The notes beneath the pieces were generated by a model, which did no database searches, had not been told where the DNA came from, and saw only the letters and a list, made by a program, of their open reading frames with translations. Of a stretch of DNA of 64,000 nt, positions 35,202 through 44,900 are shown one piece after another. The stretch is from contig NZ_UGOA01000001.1 of the NCBI RefSeq assembly GCF_900452385.1, positions 1,497,501-1,561,500 on the forward strand. The letters are read 5' to 3'. A program made the position numbers and the translations under genes. This stretch comes from Legionella donaldsonii (lineage in GTDB: Bacteria > Pseudomonadota > Gammaproteobacteria > Legionellales > Legionellaceae). Numbering within the stretch: position 1 is the stretch's first letter; each line of letters opens with the position of its first letter.

Positions 35202-35783
35202 TTATCTTTCCCGGTTACGCTCGATAGAATGATGCTTGGTTTCCATATACACTGTGGTAGCGACCAGGCCTTGCTCATTTTCCAATTCAACAAAACGTAC
35301 TCTGTCTCCCACTTCCAGTTTTTCAAAATCATAATCTATTACGCTGTGACTGGTGAAACGGATCTGGCGGCCATCGGTTGTTTCTATATAGCCGTAGTCA
35401 GCAGGTGGAGCGATTTCATTAACACGTCCATAAGATACCGGTTCATGGTGTTTAATCTCACCACGCTGTTTACTGATATGGCTTTGTAATTGTCTTTTGA
35501 TAGCATTAAAAGCGTCTCGAATTGCTACATAAACATCTTCGTGAGCATGATTTTGCATGGGTTCTCGACTAGCTACAAGTTCGGCATTGGGTACGCTAAG
35601 ATCAATACGAATATGATAAAGCGTGCCTTTGTGATGATGGCGGTGAGGCGCTTCAATCGTCACACTACAACTGATGATATGATCAAAATAGCGCTCTAGT
35701 TTCTCGGCCAGTTGGTTAACTTTATTTTCAACAGCGGGGGATGGATCCATATTGCGAAATATTACACGAACAGGAAATTTCAT
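35202..35783 (-). CDS. HPF/RaiA-type ribosome hibernation factor with cold-shock-like domain
   Basis: A 193-residue protein. Residues 1-110 are a S30AE/HPF-like domain (FPVRVIFRNMDPSPAVENKV, HIRIDLSVPNAELVASREP and VYVAIRDAFNAIKRQL). Residues 125-185 match a cold-shock-like OB fold (DYGYIETTDGRQIRFTSHSV and EVGDRVRFVELENEQG). Such fusions are known and probably bind stalled or idle ribosomes. AGGAGGG lies about 6-12 bases before the ATG at 35783, which decides the start. Confidence 0.85.
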   Translation of the reverse strand: MKFPVRVIFRNMDPSPAVENKVNQLAEKLERYFDHIISCSVTIEAPHRHHHKGTLYHIRIDLSVPNAELVASREPMQNHAHEDVYVAIRDAFNAIKRQLQSHISKQRGEIKHHEPVSYGRVNEIAPPADYGYIETTDGRQIRFTSHSVIDYDFEKLEVGDRVRFVELENEQGLVATTVYMETKHHSIERNRER

Positions 35784-36008
35784 TACGTAACCCTCCTGTA
35801 TGACTAAGACAATTACAAGTGCGTCTAATTCTAAATGATAGTCAAGAAAACTTATCTTTGCCAACGAAACTAATTGTTCATTGTCCGAGAAAAAATAAAT
35901 AGAGAAATTGCTAGCAGTTTTTTTGCCTACTTTATTTACTTGAAATGAGAATCTATAATGCGAGAGTTAGCGAGATGGTTTAGCGTAAAATAAAGTAGGG
36001 AAATAAAA

Positions 36009-36494
36009 ATGCGAGAACCCGTTAAAGTGCGTTTTGCAACCCCGCAAGATATTGATTTTATTTATGATTCCTTAATTGAATTAGTAAAGGAAGCTCGCTT
36101 AGAGAAGCGATTTTCGCAAACAAAAAACTCTCTGTTTAGAATGATTTTTTTAAACGATTCTGCTGTTGAGGTTTTAATTGGTCAAGCCAGAAATAATCCT
36201 GTTGGATTAGCCTTATTTTCAATGACTAACCGTAATTTTATGTTATTCAACGGTCCGGGCATTTATTTACATGATTTATTTGTAAATGAACGCTATAGAC
36301 GAATGGGTATTGCTACTGCTTTGATAAATCAATTAAAAAAAATAGCAAAGGAAAGACAATGCTCTCGTATCGATTGGGTATTATTAACGGACAATAAAGA
36401 AGGGAAGGAATTTTATAAAAGCCTGCAGTGTGCCGAACCGGTAGAATATTTTCAATACATGAGAATTAATCATGATGAGTTAGGTTTATTATGA
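36009..36494 (+). CDS. GNAT-family N-acetyltransferase
   Basis: A 161-residue acetyltransferase with the acetyl-CoA-binding motif A YLHDLFVNERYRRMGIATALI (R/Q-x-x-G-x-G/A) and motif B in WVLLTDNKEGKEFYKSL. It has the usual diamine/thialysine-type GNAT layout, but the acceptor is not known. AAGTAGGGA is 9 bases before the ATG. A strong terminator follows. Confidence 0.87.
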   Translation: MREPVKVRFATPQDIDFIYDSLIELVKEARLEKRFSQTKNSLFRMIFLNDSAVEVLIGQARNNPVGLALFSMTNRNFMLFNGPGIYLHDLFVNERYRRMGIATALINQLKKIAKERQCSRIDWVLLTDNKEGKEFYKSLQCAEPVEYFQYMRINHDELGLL

Positions 36495-36528
36495 TCCAAT
36501 TACTCGGGCTTGATTCCTAATCCAGGCC

Positions 36529-36575
36529 AAAAGCGCTGATTTCCTGCGTTTCGCTGCCGGTAAATCAGCGCTTTT
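36529..36575. terminator. Strong bidirectional terminator
   Basis: AAAAGCGCTGATTT (36529-36542) and AAATCAGCGCTTTT (36562-36575) form a perfect 14-bp stem across a 19-base loop, between the convergent GNAT and RES toxin genes. A and T runs flank the GC core, giving a U-tract in either direction. Confidence 0.85.
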
Positions 36576-36615
36576 CGACTCAAATTAAATCAAATATCAA
36601 CAGCCTTTAAGTAGA

Positions 36616-37284
36616 TCAATATCTTATTGATTTCCGTACCTCAATAATTGCGTTGCCATCCCAGATATAGTCATAGTGTCCTGCCTGGACGGGAATGGTT
36701 AAGGCTGGTGGCCTAAAGATTGCCAGACATTTAGCATTCTCAGTTCTTACGCTAGGGTAGATTAAACCCCATTCATTGCGTTGTTTTATTTCACGACCCA
36801 ATTCCTGGCTTTTTCCATAAGACTTAATATCTGCTACTAGATAGTCTTGATAGCGATTGTGGCAGAGATCGACTAGGCTTTTAGTCACATGGGCAGTATA
36901 TTCTCTCATTTGGACTATACACGGTGGCTCCTTTGATGCGGCTAAAAAAACTTCGCGATGAAATTTAGTTTCGGCAATCGCTGTTCTGGTTGAGTCCCCA
37001 GCGTAATAAATGCCATAAGAGGTGCCATCACTGAAGCGCGAAATGCCGAAATGGGTAAAAGCCGCCATTAGTGGAGTAGATCCAGACCCACCGACCCAAT
37101 CTTCTTTGGCTACCAGTGAAATATAACCGTATTCTGTTGTTAAACGATCATTAGTAAGCCCTTCCAGATAGGCAATCTGCTCCAGCTCTTCTGGCGATTC
37201 GGCCCAATCGAAAAAGCTTACTGGTGGATATCTGGATGGAACAAGGCGATGTGTTTTATCCTTAAAATCTATATAGTTAAACAT
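36616..37284 (-). CDS. RES-domain toxin
   Basis: A 222-residue RES-family protein. RES domain landmarks are HRLVPSRYPP near the start, YGIYYAGDSTRTAIAETKFH near residue 90 (the R, Y and E of the fold) and a C-terminal Ser/Asn region. RES toxins of known systems (MbcT, ParT) act as NAD phosphorylases or ADP-ribosyl enzymes that drain NAD or modify a target. It follows the Xre-type antitoxin gene after 6 bases, the normal RES-Xre order. Confidence 0.85.
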   Translation of the reverse strand: MFNYIDFKDKTHRLVPSRYPPVSFFDWAESPEELEQIAYLEGLTNDRLTTEYGYISLVAKEDWVGGSGSTPLMAAFTHFGISRFSDGTSYGIYYAGDSTRTAIAETKFHREVFLAASKEPPCIVQMREYTAHVTKSLVDLCHNRYQDYLVADIKSYGKSQELGREIKQRNEWGLIYPSVRTENAKCLAIFRPPALTIPVQAGHYDYIWDGNAIIEVRKSIRY

Positions 37285-37290
37285 TCCTTA

Positions 37291-37677
37291 TTAATACCCT
37301 CGCCAAAAATCTAAAAATCTACGTACCTCTGCAAGTCTCATGAGGCTTCCTTCCATCATATAAGTTTTTGGAGTAATGCCATTAAAAGGCGGCAAGGTAT
37401 TTTCCCTATTAATCCAGGATAAAGCTTGGCTACTGTCAATAAATAAAATTCGCAGATCTTTATAGATCCCTAATAGTAAAGAAATACGTTCTTTTTCATC
37501 ACGACTTAGGTTCCCATTATAGCTTTTGATTCCTTTATAGTAAGAGGAGGCAGGCATATCGCCCATCAATTTCAGTGCTTCTTCTTTACTAAAATTAAAC
37601 CTTTCTACCAGATTTTTAAGGGCTTTCCATATGACTTCATTAGGTACTGCTAATGACACTTGCGCTGAAGTTTTCAT
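37291..37677 (-). CDS. Xre/MbcA/ParS-type antitoxin
   Basis: A 128-residue antitoxin. An N-terminal helical DNA-binding region (residues about 10-60) is followed by the toxin-binding C-terminal domain recognisable by QALSWINRENTLPPFNGITP and LMRLAEVRRFLDFWRG. It pairs with the adjacent RES toxin. AAAGG lies 6 bases before the ATG. Tandem palindromic repeats upstream are the likely autoregulatory operator. Confidence 0.85.
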   Translation of the reverse strand: MKTSAQVSLAVPNEVIWKALKNLVERFNFSKEEALKLMGDMPASSYYKGIKSYNGNLSRDEKERISLLLGIYKDLRILFIDSSQALSWINRENTLPPFNGITPKTYMMEGSLMRLAEVRRFLDFWRGY

Positions 37678-37707
37678 AAGAACCTTTTCTTTAAATATAC
37701 TTTATTA

Positions 37708-37742
37708 TTGTCTAATTTTAGATTTTTGTCTAATTCTAGATT
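37708..37742 (-). promoter_or_regulatory. Probable RES-Xre operator: tandem palindromic repeats
   Basis: Two copies of TTGTCTAATTYTAGATT start at 37708 and 37726, an 18-base period. Each contains the palindrome TCTAA-TY-TAGA. A third, partial copy TTGGTCTAATTTT lies near 37793. They sit 30-65 bases upstream of the antitoxin ATG, where autoregulating antitoxins bind. The role is inferred from position and symmetry. Confidence 0.6.
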
Positions 37743-37874
37743 AATAATTTTTATTGACTACTGAAATAGCAAATTGTATTTACAACTTTCCATTGGTCTA
37801 ATTTTTTTTATTTGTGCTGTTAATTAAAGCATGCAACAATGGTTGAAGGTACTACGGGCAAAAAGGACAAGCGT

Positions 37875-38711
37875 ATGAAACAATATATCTGGTTCCATCC
37901 TCTTTATATTGCAGAGACTGCCAAAACGACCGTGGTAGGGCAGATGCGCAATGCAGAAAAACATGGTTATATTGTTTTAAAAGAAAAAGAATTAAATAAG
38001 GTTAGTACTCGAGATCATTTATCGATTGTTGGTCATTCATTTTCTCCAAAGTTAGAAGTAGAAGCAGATATAGACGCTATGTCATTATTGGTTAGATCCC
38101 CAAAGGGGATGGAGTGTGAGTTAGCAGAAGATATCGCCCAACAGGAGGATACGGGTTTTTATATTCAAGGAGAAACAGCCGAGCAATGTATAAAAAGATT
38201 ACAGCAAGCAGGGCTTAAAAAAGGACCACTACTCTTATCACTGGAGTGCTGCATAGCGGCTGCAGCGAACGGCATTGCCGAACAACTGTCGAGTCATCGA
38301 TTCTTTATAAATACGATTATTGAGGCTAATACAAGCGGCATTGGCCGAAATCCTGGCAATCTTTCCTGGTCTATGCCAGAAGACTGCTTTGGCCGAGTTG
38401 TATTGCAGGATAGTAAAAATCCTTGGATTTTTCTGCTCGGAGGTAGTCAGGTTGCAAAGCGTTCTCATGGGACTTACCAGATTAGCGAGGTAATAAGAAC
38501 AATACTGCAGCAAGATTTCCACAGTCGCTTTTTTAGCCATTATAGACCTGGTCTAAGAGGGGGGCGTGTAGGACGATACTGTGAGAGTACTGGTCAGCGA
38601 ATAACCCGTGAAAAAGCAGTTGCCTTCGCCTTGGAGCAACGCGGTTCAGCGACTGATATAGCGTTACAAGAAATGGATAAAGAAGAGGAGAATAGAGTTC
38701 TAAGTCACTAG
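37875..38711 (+). CDS. Orphan protein with possible clan-CD cysteine protease-like dyad
   Basis: A 278-residue protein. I chose the ATG at 37875 because AAGGA lies 7 bases before it; the ATG at 37839 is weaker. A strand-His motif LSIVGHSF (His54) is followed about 70 residues later by a strand-Cys motif GPLLLSLECCIAA (Cys125/126). That order and spacing recall clan-CD (caspase/C80-type) cysteine peptidases. The rest is not recognised. Such folds occur in type IV effectors and toxins, but the case is weak and the protein may have another function. Confidence 0.55.
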   Translation: MKQYIWFHPLYIAETAKTTVVGQMRNAEKHGYIVLKEKELNKVSTRDHLSIVGHSFSPKLEVEADIDAMSLLVRSPKGMECELAEDIAQQEDTGFYIQGETAEQCIKRLQQAGLKKGPLLLSLECCIAAAANGIAEQLSSHRFFINTIIEANTSGIGRNPGNLSWSMPEDCFGRVVLQDSKNPWIFLLGGSQVAKRSHGTYQISEVIRTILQQDFHSRFFSHYRPGLRGGRVGRYCESTGQRITREKAVAFALEQRGSATDIALQEMDKEEENRVLSH

Positions 38712-38837
38712 ATTACCACATGCATTTTACTCCATTTATATTCCTTCAATTGAATAGCGAATTTTTAACGATATTGATAATTATTAATTATCAATATTGG
38801 AACCTCTGCATCTAAATTTCAGGCTTATTTAATTATA

Positions 38838-38869
38838 TTAATAATTCATTAATTTTACCCGGGTATAAT
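38838..38869 (+). promoter_or_regulatory. PmrA-like box and -10 element
   Basis: TTAATAAT (38838-38845) and TTAATTTT (38849-38856) repeat with an 11-base period, as in the tandem TTAATATT boxes bound by PmrA upstream of Legionella effector genes. TATAAT follows at 38864-38869, 15 bases from the start of the second repeat. The next gene starts at 38965. Confidence 0.55.
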
Positions 38870-38964
38870 TCAAAATTTTTACATTTTATTTAATTTTTAT
38901 ATATAAATTAACCTTAAATTCCTATGGTTAAAAGCATAAAAATTTTGAATTTACAGGAGGATTT

Positions 38965-39870
38965 ATGGGGCTTTCAACCAATTTGAGACTAGGTGAATGG
39001 GCAAAAAATAAAACACAATTACTAGTGCCTTTTAGTACCAATTCAGGTGGTCAAAAAACCATTGAGCAAACACTGTTATTAACGATGGTTCGCAAAAAAC
39101 ATCCAAAAATAATGCGGGAGCAAATAGCAAGCTGGTCTCTTAGCCCCAATCCTGCTGATAATAGTGAAGATCATAGTAATAGACAAATATCCTTTTATGA
39201 TGGTTTTGGCAAAGAACATGTTGATACTTTGTTGAATTTTCACAGTTGGTTAAAAGACGCCCGAGATAAAAAGGCTAGTGGTTATCATCGTGACGGTACT
39301 TATCGTACAGTTTTACATGATATTGAAAATAATGCTAAAAATAGTGTTAAACATGGTGTAGGAAACTGTGATGAGTTAAGTGGTATAGCGTATCTTTTAT
39401 TACTCGAATGCCCCTCAAAATACACAAAAAGCCAACCTGTTCGAGTTGAAAAAATCAATATCACGTCCCCGGGTGATCATTGCTTTGTTGTAATTGGACG
39501 TAGAAAAAATTCTGATCTTAGAGATCCATCGACTTGGGGGCCTGATGCCGTGATTTGTGATCCTTGGGGAAATGTTAATTTTTCGGTAAGTGAACAATTA
39601 AATAAGAATAAAAGCGATAGATTAGCCATGTTTAACTATATAACTTATCATTTGGCAGCACGGGATTCTGCTTTTAAAATCAGTCAAGACTATGTGGGAG
39701 GGGGGCATTCTCAGCGCTGGGATAAAAAGGGGCGAACTGATTTACGGTATCACCAAAATTACTCTGCAAAACAACAACATATTCCTTTTTTTCATTCGGG
39801 AGGCTATCAATTAAGTGATGTTGAAGCCATGGATATCGTAAAAGATGAAGGAGCAAATCTTGTTATATAA
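38965..39870 (+). CDS. Papain/transglutaminase-like cysteine hydrolase, candidate effector
   Basis: A 301-residue protein. A Cys-His-Asp triad is visible: Cys135 in HGVGNCDELSGIAYLLL at a helix start, His172 in SPGDHCFVVIGR on a strand, and Asp199 in AVICDPWGNVN. The phrase GNCxE...DHxFVVIG...DPWG is shared by several bacterial effector proteases and transglutaminase-fold enzymes. Substrate and reaction (proteolysis, deamidation or acyl transfer) are unknown. AGGAGG lies 6 bases before the ATG. A PmrA-like box upstream supports an effector role. Confidence 0.65.
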   Translation: MGLSTNLRLGEWAKNKTQLLVPFSTNSGGQKTIEQTLLLTMVRKKHPKIMREQIASWSLSPNPADNSEDHSNRQISFYDGFGKEHVDTLLNFHSWLKDARDKKASGYHRDGTYRTVLHDIENNAKNSVKHGVGNCDELSGIAYLLLLECPSKYTKSQPVRVEKINITSPGDHCFVVIGRRKNSDLRDPSTWGPDAVICDPWGNVNFSVSEQLNKNKSDRLAMFNYITYHLAARDSAFKISQDYVGGGHSQRWDKKGRTDLRYHQNYSAKQQHIPFFHSGGYQLSDVEAMDIVKDEGANLVI

Positions 39871-40009
39871 TTTGCCCAGACAATAGGCTTTCTTGAATTG
39901 CTAATTCGTTAGATTGATAGTAGTAATTTGTTTTGAATTGATGATGTTGAAAATTGTCAGCTAACAGGAGCGAAATCAGCTTAAAAAGGACGCGCTAATT
40001 CAGATTTTC

Positions 40010-40291
40010 ATGGACGAAAATAGACAATTAGTTATTCCTATATGGATAGTTTGCACCTTGGATCTAATTATTGATGGTTATGATTATACATTACCTCATA
40101 TCACCGCTCTTCTCTTATGATAGACCAGACTGCATCTCTACTTGGTGCAGTATTTTGGACCATTATTTGTCGGACGTTTGGCTGACGTAATAGGCAGGAA
40201 AATCATGCTTATTCTAAATTATATTCAAGCATTCTGGATAGCGCATTTCAAGGCCCATTTTGAAAAAGAGTTATTGATGACTAGCTCTTGA
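40010..40291 (+). pseudogene. MFS transporter fragment
   Basis: The N-terminal part of a major facilitator transporter survives in two reading frames. Codons from 40010 encode VCTLDLIIDGYDYTL, then tandem TGA TAG stops at 40118-40123. A second frame from 40117 gives TASLLGAVF. The first frame resumes with FGPLFVGRLADVIGRKIM, the MFS loop 2-3 motif. The fragment stops at 40291, well short of a full transporter, so it is a remnant with frameshifts and a deletion. Confidence 0.75.
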
Positions 40292-40344
40292 AATTGATGC
40301 TCGATTAAACTGAACTATAAGGTAAAAGGTAGGGTAAAAAATAA

Positions 40345-40383
40345 GCCTGCTTTCTATTCAACAATAGAAATATAATTGCAGGC
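40345..40383 (-). terminator. Hairpin downstream of the F-box-like gene
   Basis: TTTCTATT (40351-40358) and AATAGAAA (40363-40370) pair perfectly, enclosed by GCCTGC (40345-40350) and GCAGGC (40378-40383), with a 7-base bulge on one side. It ends 22 bases beyond the minus-strand stop codon at 40405. Confidence 0.55.
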
Positions 40384-40404
40384 CTAATAAAGAGCTTTAA
40401 TGTA

Positions 40405-41625
40405 TTAGCTTAGTATACTTACTATACTTGCCACAGCCTCTTCTTCAGCGCTCTTTTTCGTTGTGGGCGTCTTTTCAGGAGTCGAAGAGAGCGTCGGTAA
40501 TTTCACATGGGTATCTTCTTCCCTTAACTCCTCTACAGTCGCAGTAAATGTACGGGAACCACCAAAAAAACTGGCTGGAGTAGAAGATGGTTTAACTCTA
40601 TCCATAGACGCCGTGAAGAAACGAATTTGTCCTTTGAGCAAATTCCTTACAATTTCTAAGGCTTGTTGAGCAAGCTTGGTTGGTAATTGATCGTAAACTT
40701 CAACAAGACTTTCTTCCCTTTCCATAAAAATGCTGTAGGTAGCTATGGGCGCGCTCTTATGAGTTTTAAATACGACATTAATGCTCAAAGTCCCATGATC
40801 ATCTCTACGGACTGACGCTTTTGTCCTACTGGCAACTTCATGGATCATTCTGACAGGAAAATAAGCATAGCCTTCAGGTGTGGCGGTAACATCTTCTTTT
40901 AAAACATGGGATAAGTGTTGCGGAGTTTCTTTCTTTTTGAAGGATTTTGCTTTTGATACTGGTTGAACGATACCTACTACCTCAGTAAAACCAGGCTCTT
41001 TAGGATTACTGGAGCTGTGATAAATATTGTGTTTATAACCGCCATGTACTATGAAACTGCAAAAACCACGAGGGTGTGAGTGTCTGGTTTCTGGTTCTAG
41101 GCGAGCACCTAAACTTTCATAAAGATCGCCTGGCCAAAAATTGAGTCGTAACTCTGCAGCATCAGGAATGACTTTTAAAATTCGAGGATCTTTGATTGCA
41201 CTAATGAGATCATTATTTAAACGTAAAAATCCGGATGGGTTTCTGCTTACTGTTAAATGTTCTGCATAAACTGGATTTTCTAAAACCTCTAAAATTGCAG
41301 TCATGAGAGTAATTTTAAATCCGACGTTGGTTAGTGCTCTATCAACGCTATCTAGTCTGCGCGCATCTACACAGGTCATTGCTAAACGAGCTCTATCGCC
41401 CTCATTCAAAAAGCTAAATAATTTTCGCGATAGCTTGTTAGTGCTTCCACCATGAAAAACATCTTGAAATGTTTTTGGTTGAGTTTTGGGCTTGGTAGAT
41501 ACTACTGTAGTTACTACAGAGGGATCTTCGCTTGGGGTTACTAGGGGGGGTACTGGGGGAATAGTTGGTGTAGCGACTACTTTATCCTGCTCAACAAGTG
41601 AACGTACGCTATCTTCTGTTAACAT
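40405..41625 (-). CDS. F-box-like plus cupin-like protein, candidate effector
   Basis: A 406-residue protein. Residues 1-50 are Pro/Thr/Val-rich. Residues 62-95 (KLSRKLFSFLNEGDRARLAMTC and on) follow the F-box pattern of two helices with LxxxLFSFL and an AMTCxDARRL ending, as in SCF ubiquitin-ligase adaptors. Residues 155-200 look like a cupin: AELRLNFWPG, RHSHPRGFCSFIVHGGYKH (His182, His184, His194, His199) and IYHSSS. The C-terminal tail has Ala-Glu-Glu-Glu, consistent with a Dot/Icm signal. It would bring a ubiquitin-ligase adaptor together with a metal-binding domain. A PmrA-like box lies about 100 bases upstream. Both domain calls are by eye. Confidence 0.55.
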   Translation of the reverse strand: MLTEDSVRSLVEQDKVVATPTIPPVPPLVTPSEDPSVVTTVVSTKPKTQPKTFQDVFHGGSTNKLSRKLFSFLNEGDRARLAMTCVDARRLDSVDRALTNVGFKITLMTAILEVLENPVYAEHLTVSRNPSGFLRLNNDLISAIKDPRILKVIPDAAELRLNFWPGDLYESLGARLEPETRHSHPRGFCSFIVHGGYKHNIYHSSSNPKEPGFTEVVGIVQPVSKAKSFKKKETPQHLSHVLKEDVTATPEGYAYFPVRMIHEVASRTKASVRRDDHGTLSINVVFKTHKSAPIATYSIFMEREESLVEVYDQLPTKLAQQALEIVRNLLKGQIRFFTASMDRVKPSSTPASFFGGSRTFTATVEELREEDTHVKLPTLSSTPEKTPTTKKSAEEEAVASIVSILS

Positions 41626-41997
41626 AATTATCTGCCCTCAAATAATAAATAAATTTGATTAGTCCCTCCTCTTTTTTCCCTTAAATTGCCTGGTAAATTG
41701 GCAAGAGCTCAAATGTTAACCATAAATTATTAAGGAAATATTAATAATTTTTAAACAGTATTAAGTATTTTTGAACAATTAATTTATTATTTAAATAGCT
41801 AACTTAACAGGGGTTAATGAATAAATTTGAATTAAGTTTAGATTAATCAAGGATAAGGGTAATTTCTTGTTTGATAATAAAAAATTATGGTTCGTGACTT
41901 ACACTACGCCGTTGCAGAATGAGTATATTGTTCGTGTAATATTCCTTTGGCGATATTTCGATAGAAAAGATTTTCTGGCTTACTGGGTATCATCTAA
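41626..41997. other. Intergenic region with a PmrA-like box
   Basis: No gene. It carries the PmrA-like box listed separately and the end of lhr on the far side. The remaining 250 bases are AT-rich and show no other feature that I can support. Confidence 0.4.
41713..41744 (-). promoter_or_regulatory. PmrA-like box and -10 element (minus strand)
   Basis: On the minus strand TTAATATT (41744 to 41737) and TTAATAAT (41733 to 41726) repeat with an 11-base period. A TAACAT -10-like hexamer starts at 41718, 15 bases from the start of the second repeat. The F-box-like gene begins at 41625, about 90 bases further on. Confidence 0.6.
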
Positions 41998-44900
41998 TTA
42001 AGTCAAGTTTATCGTGGAAGATAGATTGTCTTCATAATAAGCGTTTTCTTTAAAAATGATCTTTTTTCCTGAAATCGCCGAAATACGATTACCAGGTAAA
42101 ATAAAACCTATCACATTGAGCGGATCGACGGCTGAAATGGAAAGTATTTCTTTATTGGGTTCCTTATTTTTAGTTGCCCGTAAAGAATCTACAGCATAAG
42201 GTAAAGCGAATTGTTCACCTAAAAAACCACTGACAAAACGCCCCCCACGAATTTCCCCGCGTGCTTCCAGGCGACGAAAAGCGATTAACAATTCCCGCCA
42301 ACGTGGAATTACTTTTTCTCTGGCTAAAAGATCACGAAAAACAACACCATATCGTTTCAATAATAACCAGCAAATCGCTTCAATTTGTGCAGTAGAATCT
42401 TTGTGGGTATGAGTTTTTAATAAGGACCACCTACCCGTACTGTATTGATGACGAAGAGGGTGGCGTCTTTTTTTGTTTAAGCGACGACGGGGATCAATTA
42501 ACGAGCGTAAATTATCGAAACCATCAGCAGTTGTTAAACCGGCAGTAACCAGCTCCCAGAGACCCATCTCTATCTCTGATTTAAGATGGTTTACACCCAG
42601 AGCAATATCAGTAAAAAAGGAAGCCCCATTTTTTTGTAAATAACTATAGATGCTTTTTGCAATATGACTTAAAGCGGGTAAATCTTCTTCATGAGTGAAA
42701 TGTTGCACTTCCGGCATCCATGCTGCTGTATCTCGCACGAAGAAAGTAATCGGAGCAATACTTGTTGGTATCACACGTTTATTTTCTAATATTGTCTCAT
42801 TCTTTAAAGAGGAAAGTCGTCCCCAACCGATAATCCCCGTGAGGCAAAGTCTATCGAGCATCGCCGGATCATAATTATTAACTCTTTTGGCTAAAATTTC
42901 TGGTTCCCAGGCTTTTGCAGGCATTTCAAATCCTTGTAACTGGCTGATTATCTCCAGCAGGCCTTGTTCATCTCTTAATTGAGTGCCTGGGGCTAAATGT
43001 TGCCAAGATAATAGCCATTGCACAAATTTCATCGCGCTGACAGGTTCGATTTCTTTACGCAATTTTCCTAAAGTTAGTTGATGAATCCGGGCTAGCAGGC
43101 GCCGCTCGCACCACTCCAGCTGATTAGCTTCTTTAAAGGTGCCTCGCAAAATTAGTCCGCTTGCCTCTAATCGAAGTAAGGCATGCTCTATAGAGGATAA
43201 ATCCAGATTTAATAACTGACTTAATTCTTGACTGGTTGTTGGGCCTAGGGAGAACATCCAGCCACGGATTAATTCAACGATACCTTCCTCTTGAGACAAA
43301 GGTTTTCCCTCAATGGCTTTTAAGGGATGCTGAATAATTGCGTGTGGGTAGATATTCGAAAAAGTTTTGGCTTTTTCTATAGCAAACCAGAAAAGTTTGT
43401 CACCTACCAGGGCTGTAGCCGCTCGTCCGCCAGCAATGAGTTCAGTTAGGAAGTTTTGCCACAGTAAACGAGTGGTTTCTTGCTTGAAATACAGAGCGGG
43501 AAAAGCAATAAAGGTTTGTAGGGCATCTTGAAGCTCATCAGCATTCCTGACATCAGGCCAAACTTGCTGTTGAACCTCCTCAATAATGTTTAAATCCAGT
43601 TTACCTATTTCTTGTATAAGTGAGTCAGGCAAGACACGCCGCATGGCAACTGCACGTGCTCTCCTCTCTTCCAAAGGTGCATCATCCAAAAAGGCATAAG
43701 GATTTGCATTTAATATTTCGTGGGCAAATTGTGAGGGGCTTGGCGTATCTACAGCAAGATACTGGATTTCACCCTTTTTTATTTTCTTTAAAATATCAAT
43801 CAAACCATCCAGATCGAGTGCTTCTGTTAGCGAATCTTTTAATGCTTCATTAATCAGAGGGTGGTCTGGTAATTCAATGTCGCGCCCAGCGAGATTGTCT
43901 TGGCAGGCTGCTGCATCGGGAAAAACGGCTGCCAGTAGGTCATCGGACAGCATCCGGATAATATTGGGTGGTACTTTTTTTCCATTACGAAAACGAACTA
44001 CTGCCAATGCTCGGGCTGCATCCCAACGCCAACGGGTAGCAAATAGAGGGGATTGCAAAACAGCCTGAGTGAGTACTTTCGTAATGGTTTTCGGATTTAA
44101 AAAAGCAAAAACATCAGCTAAAGGAAAACTATGCTGTTCAGCCAGGGCAATATTAATGCCGTCATCAGTTGCAGAAGCTTGCAGTTCAAAATTGAAAGAG
44201 CGGCAAAAACATTTTCTTAGCGCTAAGCCCCAGGCTTTATTAATACGGGCGCCGAAAGGAGCATGAATAATCAATTGCATGCCGCCTGATTCATCAAAAA
44301 ATCGTTCAGCAATAACTTTTTGTTGTGTAGGAACTGCTCCCAATAAAGCTCTTCCTTGCAAAATATAGTCAATAATTTGCTCTGCCCCGGCGTTATCAAC
44401 TCCGCAATTTTCTTTTAACCAGGCAATTACTGGTTGAATAAGCGCCTGGTTTTTAGCTGTTTCAATGGAGGAACAAATGATTGGTAATTTGTCGCTGATC
44501 AGTTGACGTAGATTGGAAACACGTAATGATAGTTCAACCGTTCTCCCAGGCGCTTCGCCGCGCCAAAAAGGGACGGTTGGAGGTGCACCATGAGCATCTT
44601 CTACCAATACACGACCTGTAGCACTTTCAATATGTCTGATTTTCCATGAAGTACTACCTAGTAAGATGATATCTCCACGGTTACTTTCTACTGCAAAATC
44701 CTCATCCAATGTACCGACCATCACACTGGTTGGTTCTGCGAACACGGTAAATAAACCAGTTTCAGGAATTGCCCCTCCGTTAGTAATGGCAGTCAAACGG
44801 CTGCCACGCCGGCCTTTAACCAGGCCATTAACGCGATCACGAAAGAGGTATGCACTATAACGACCGCGCGATCCCGCAATGCCTTCAGAGAGCATTTCAA

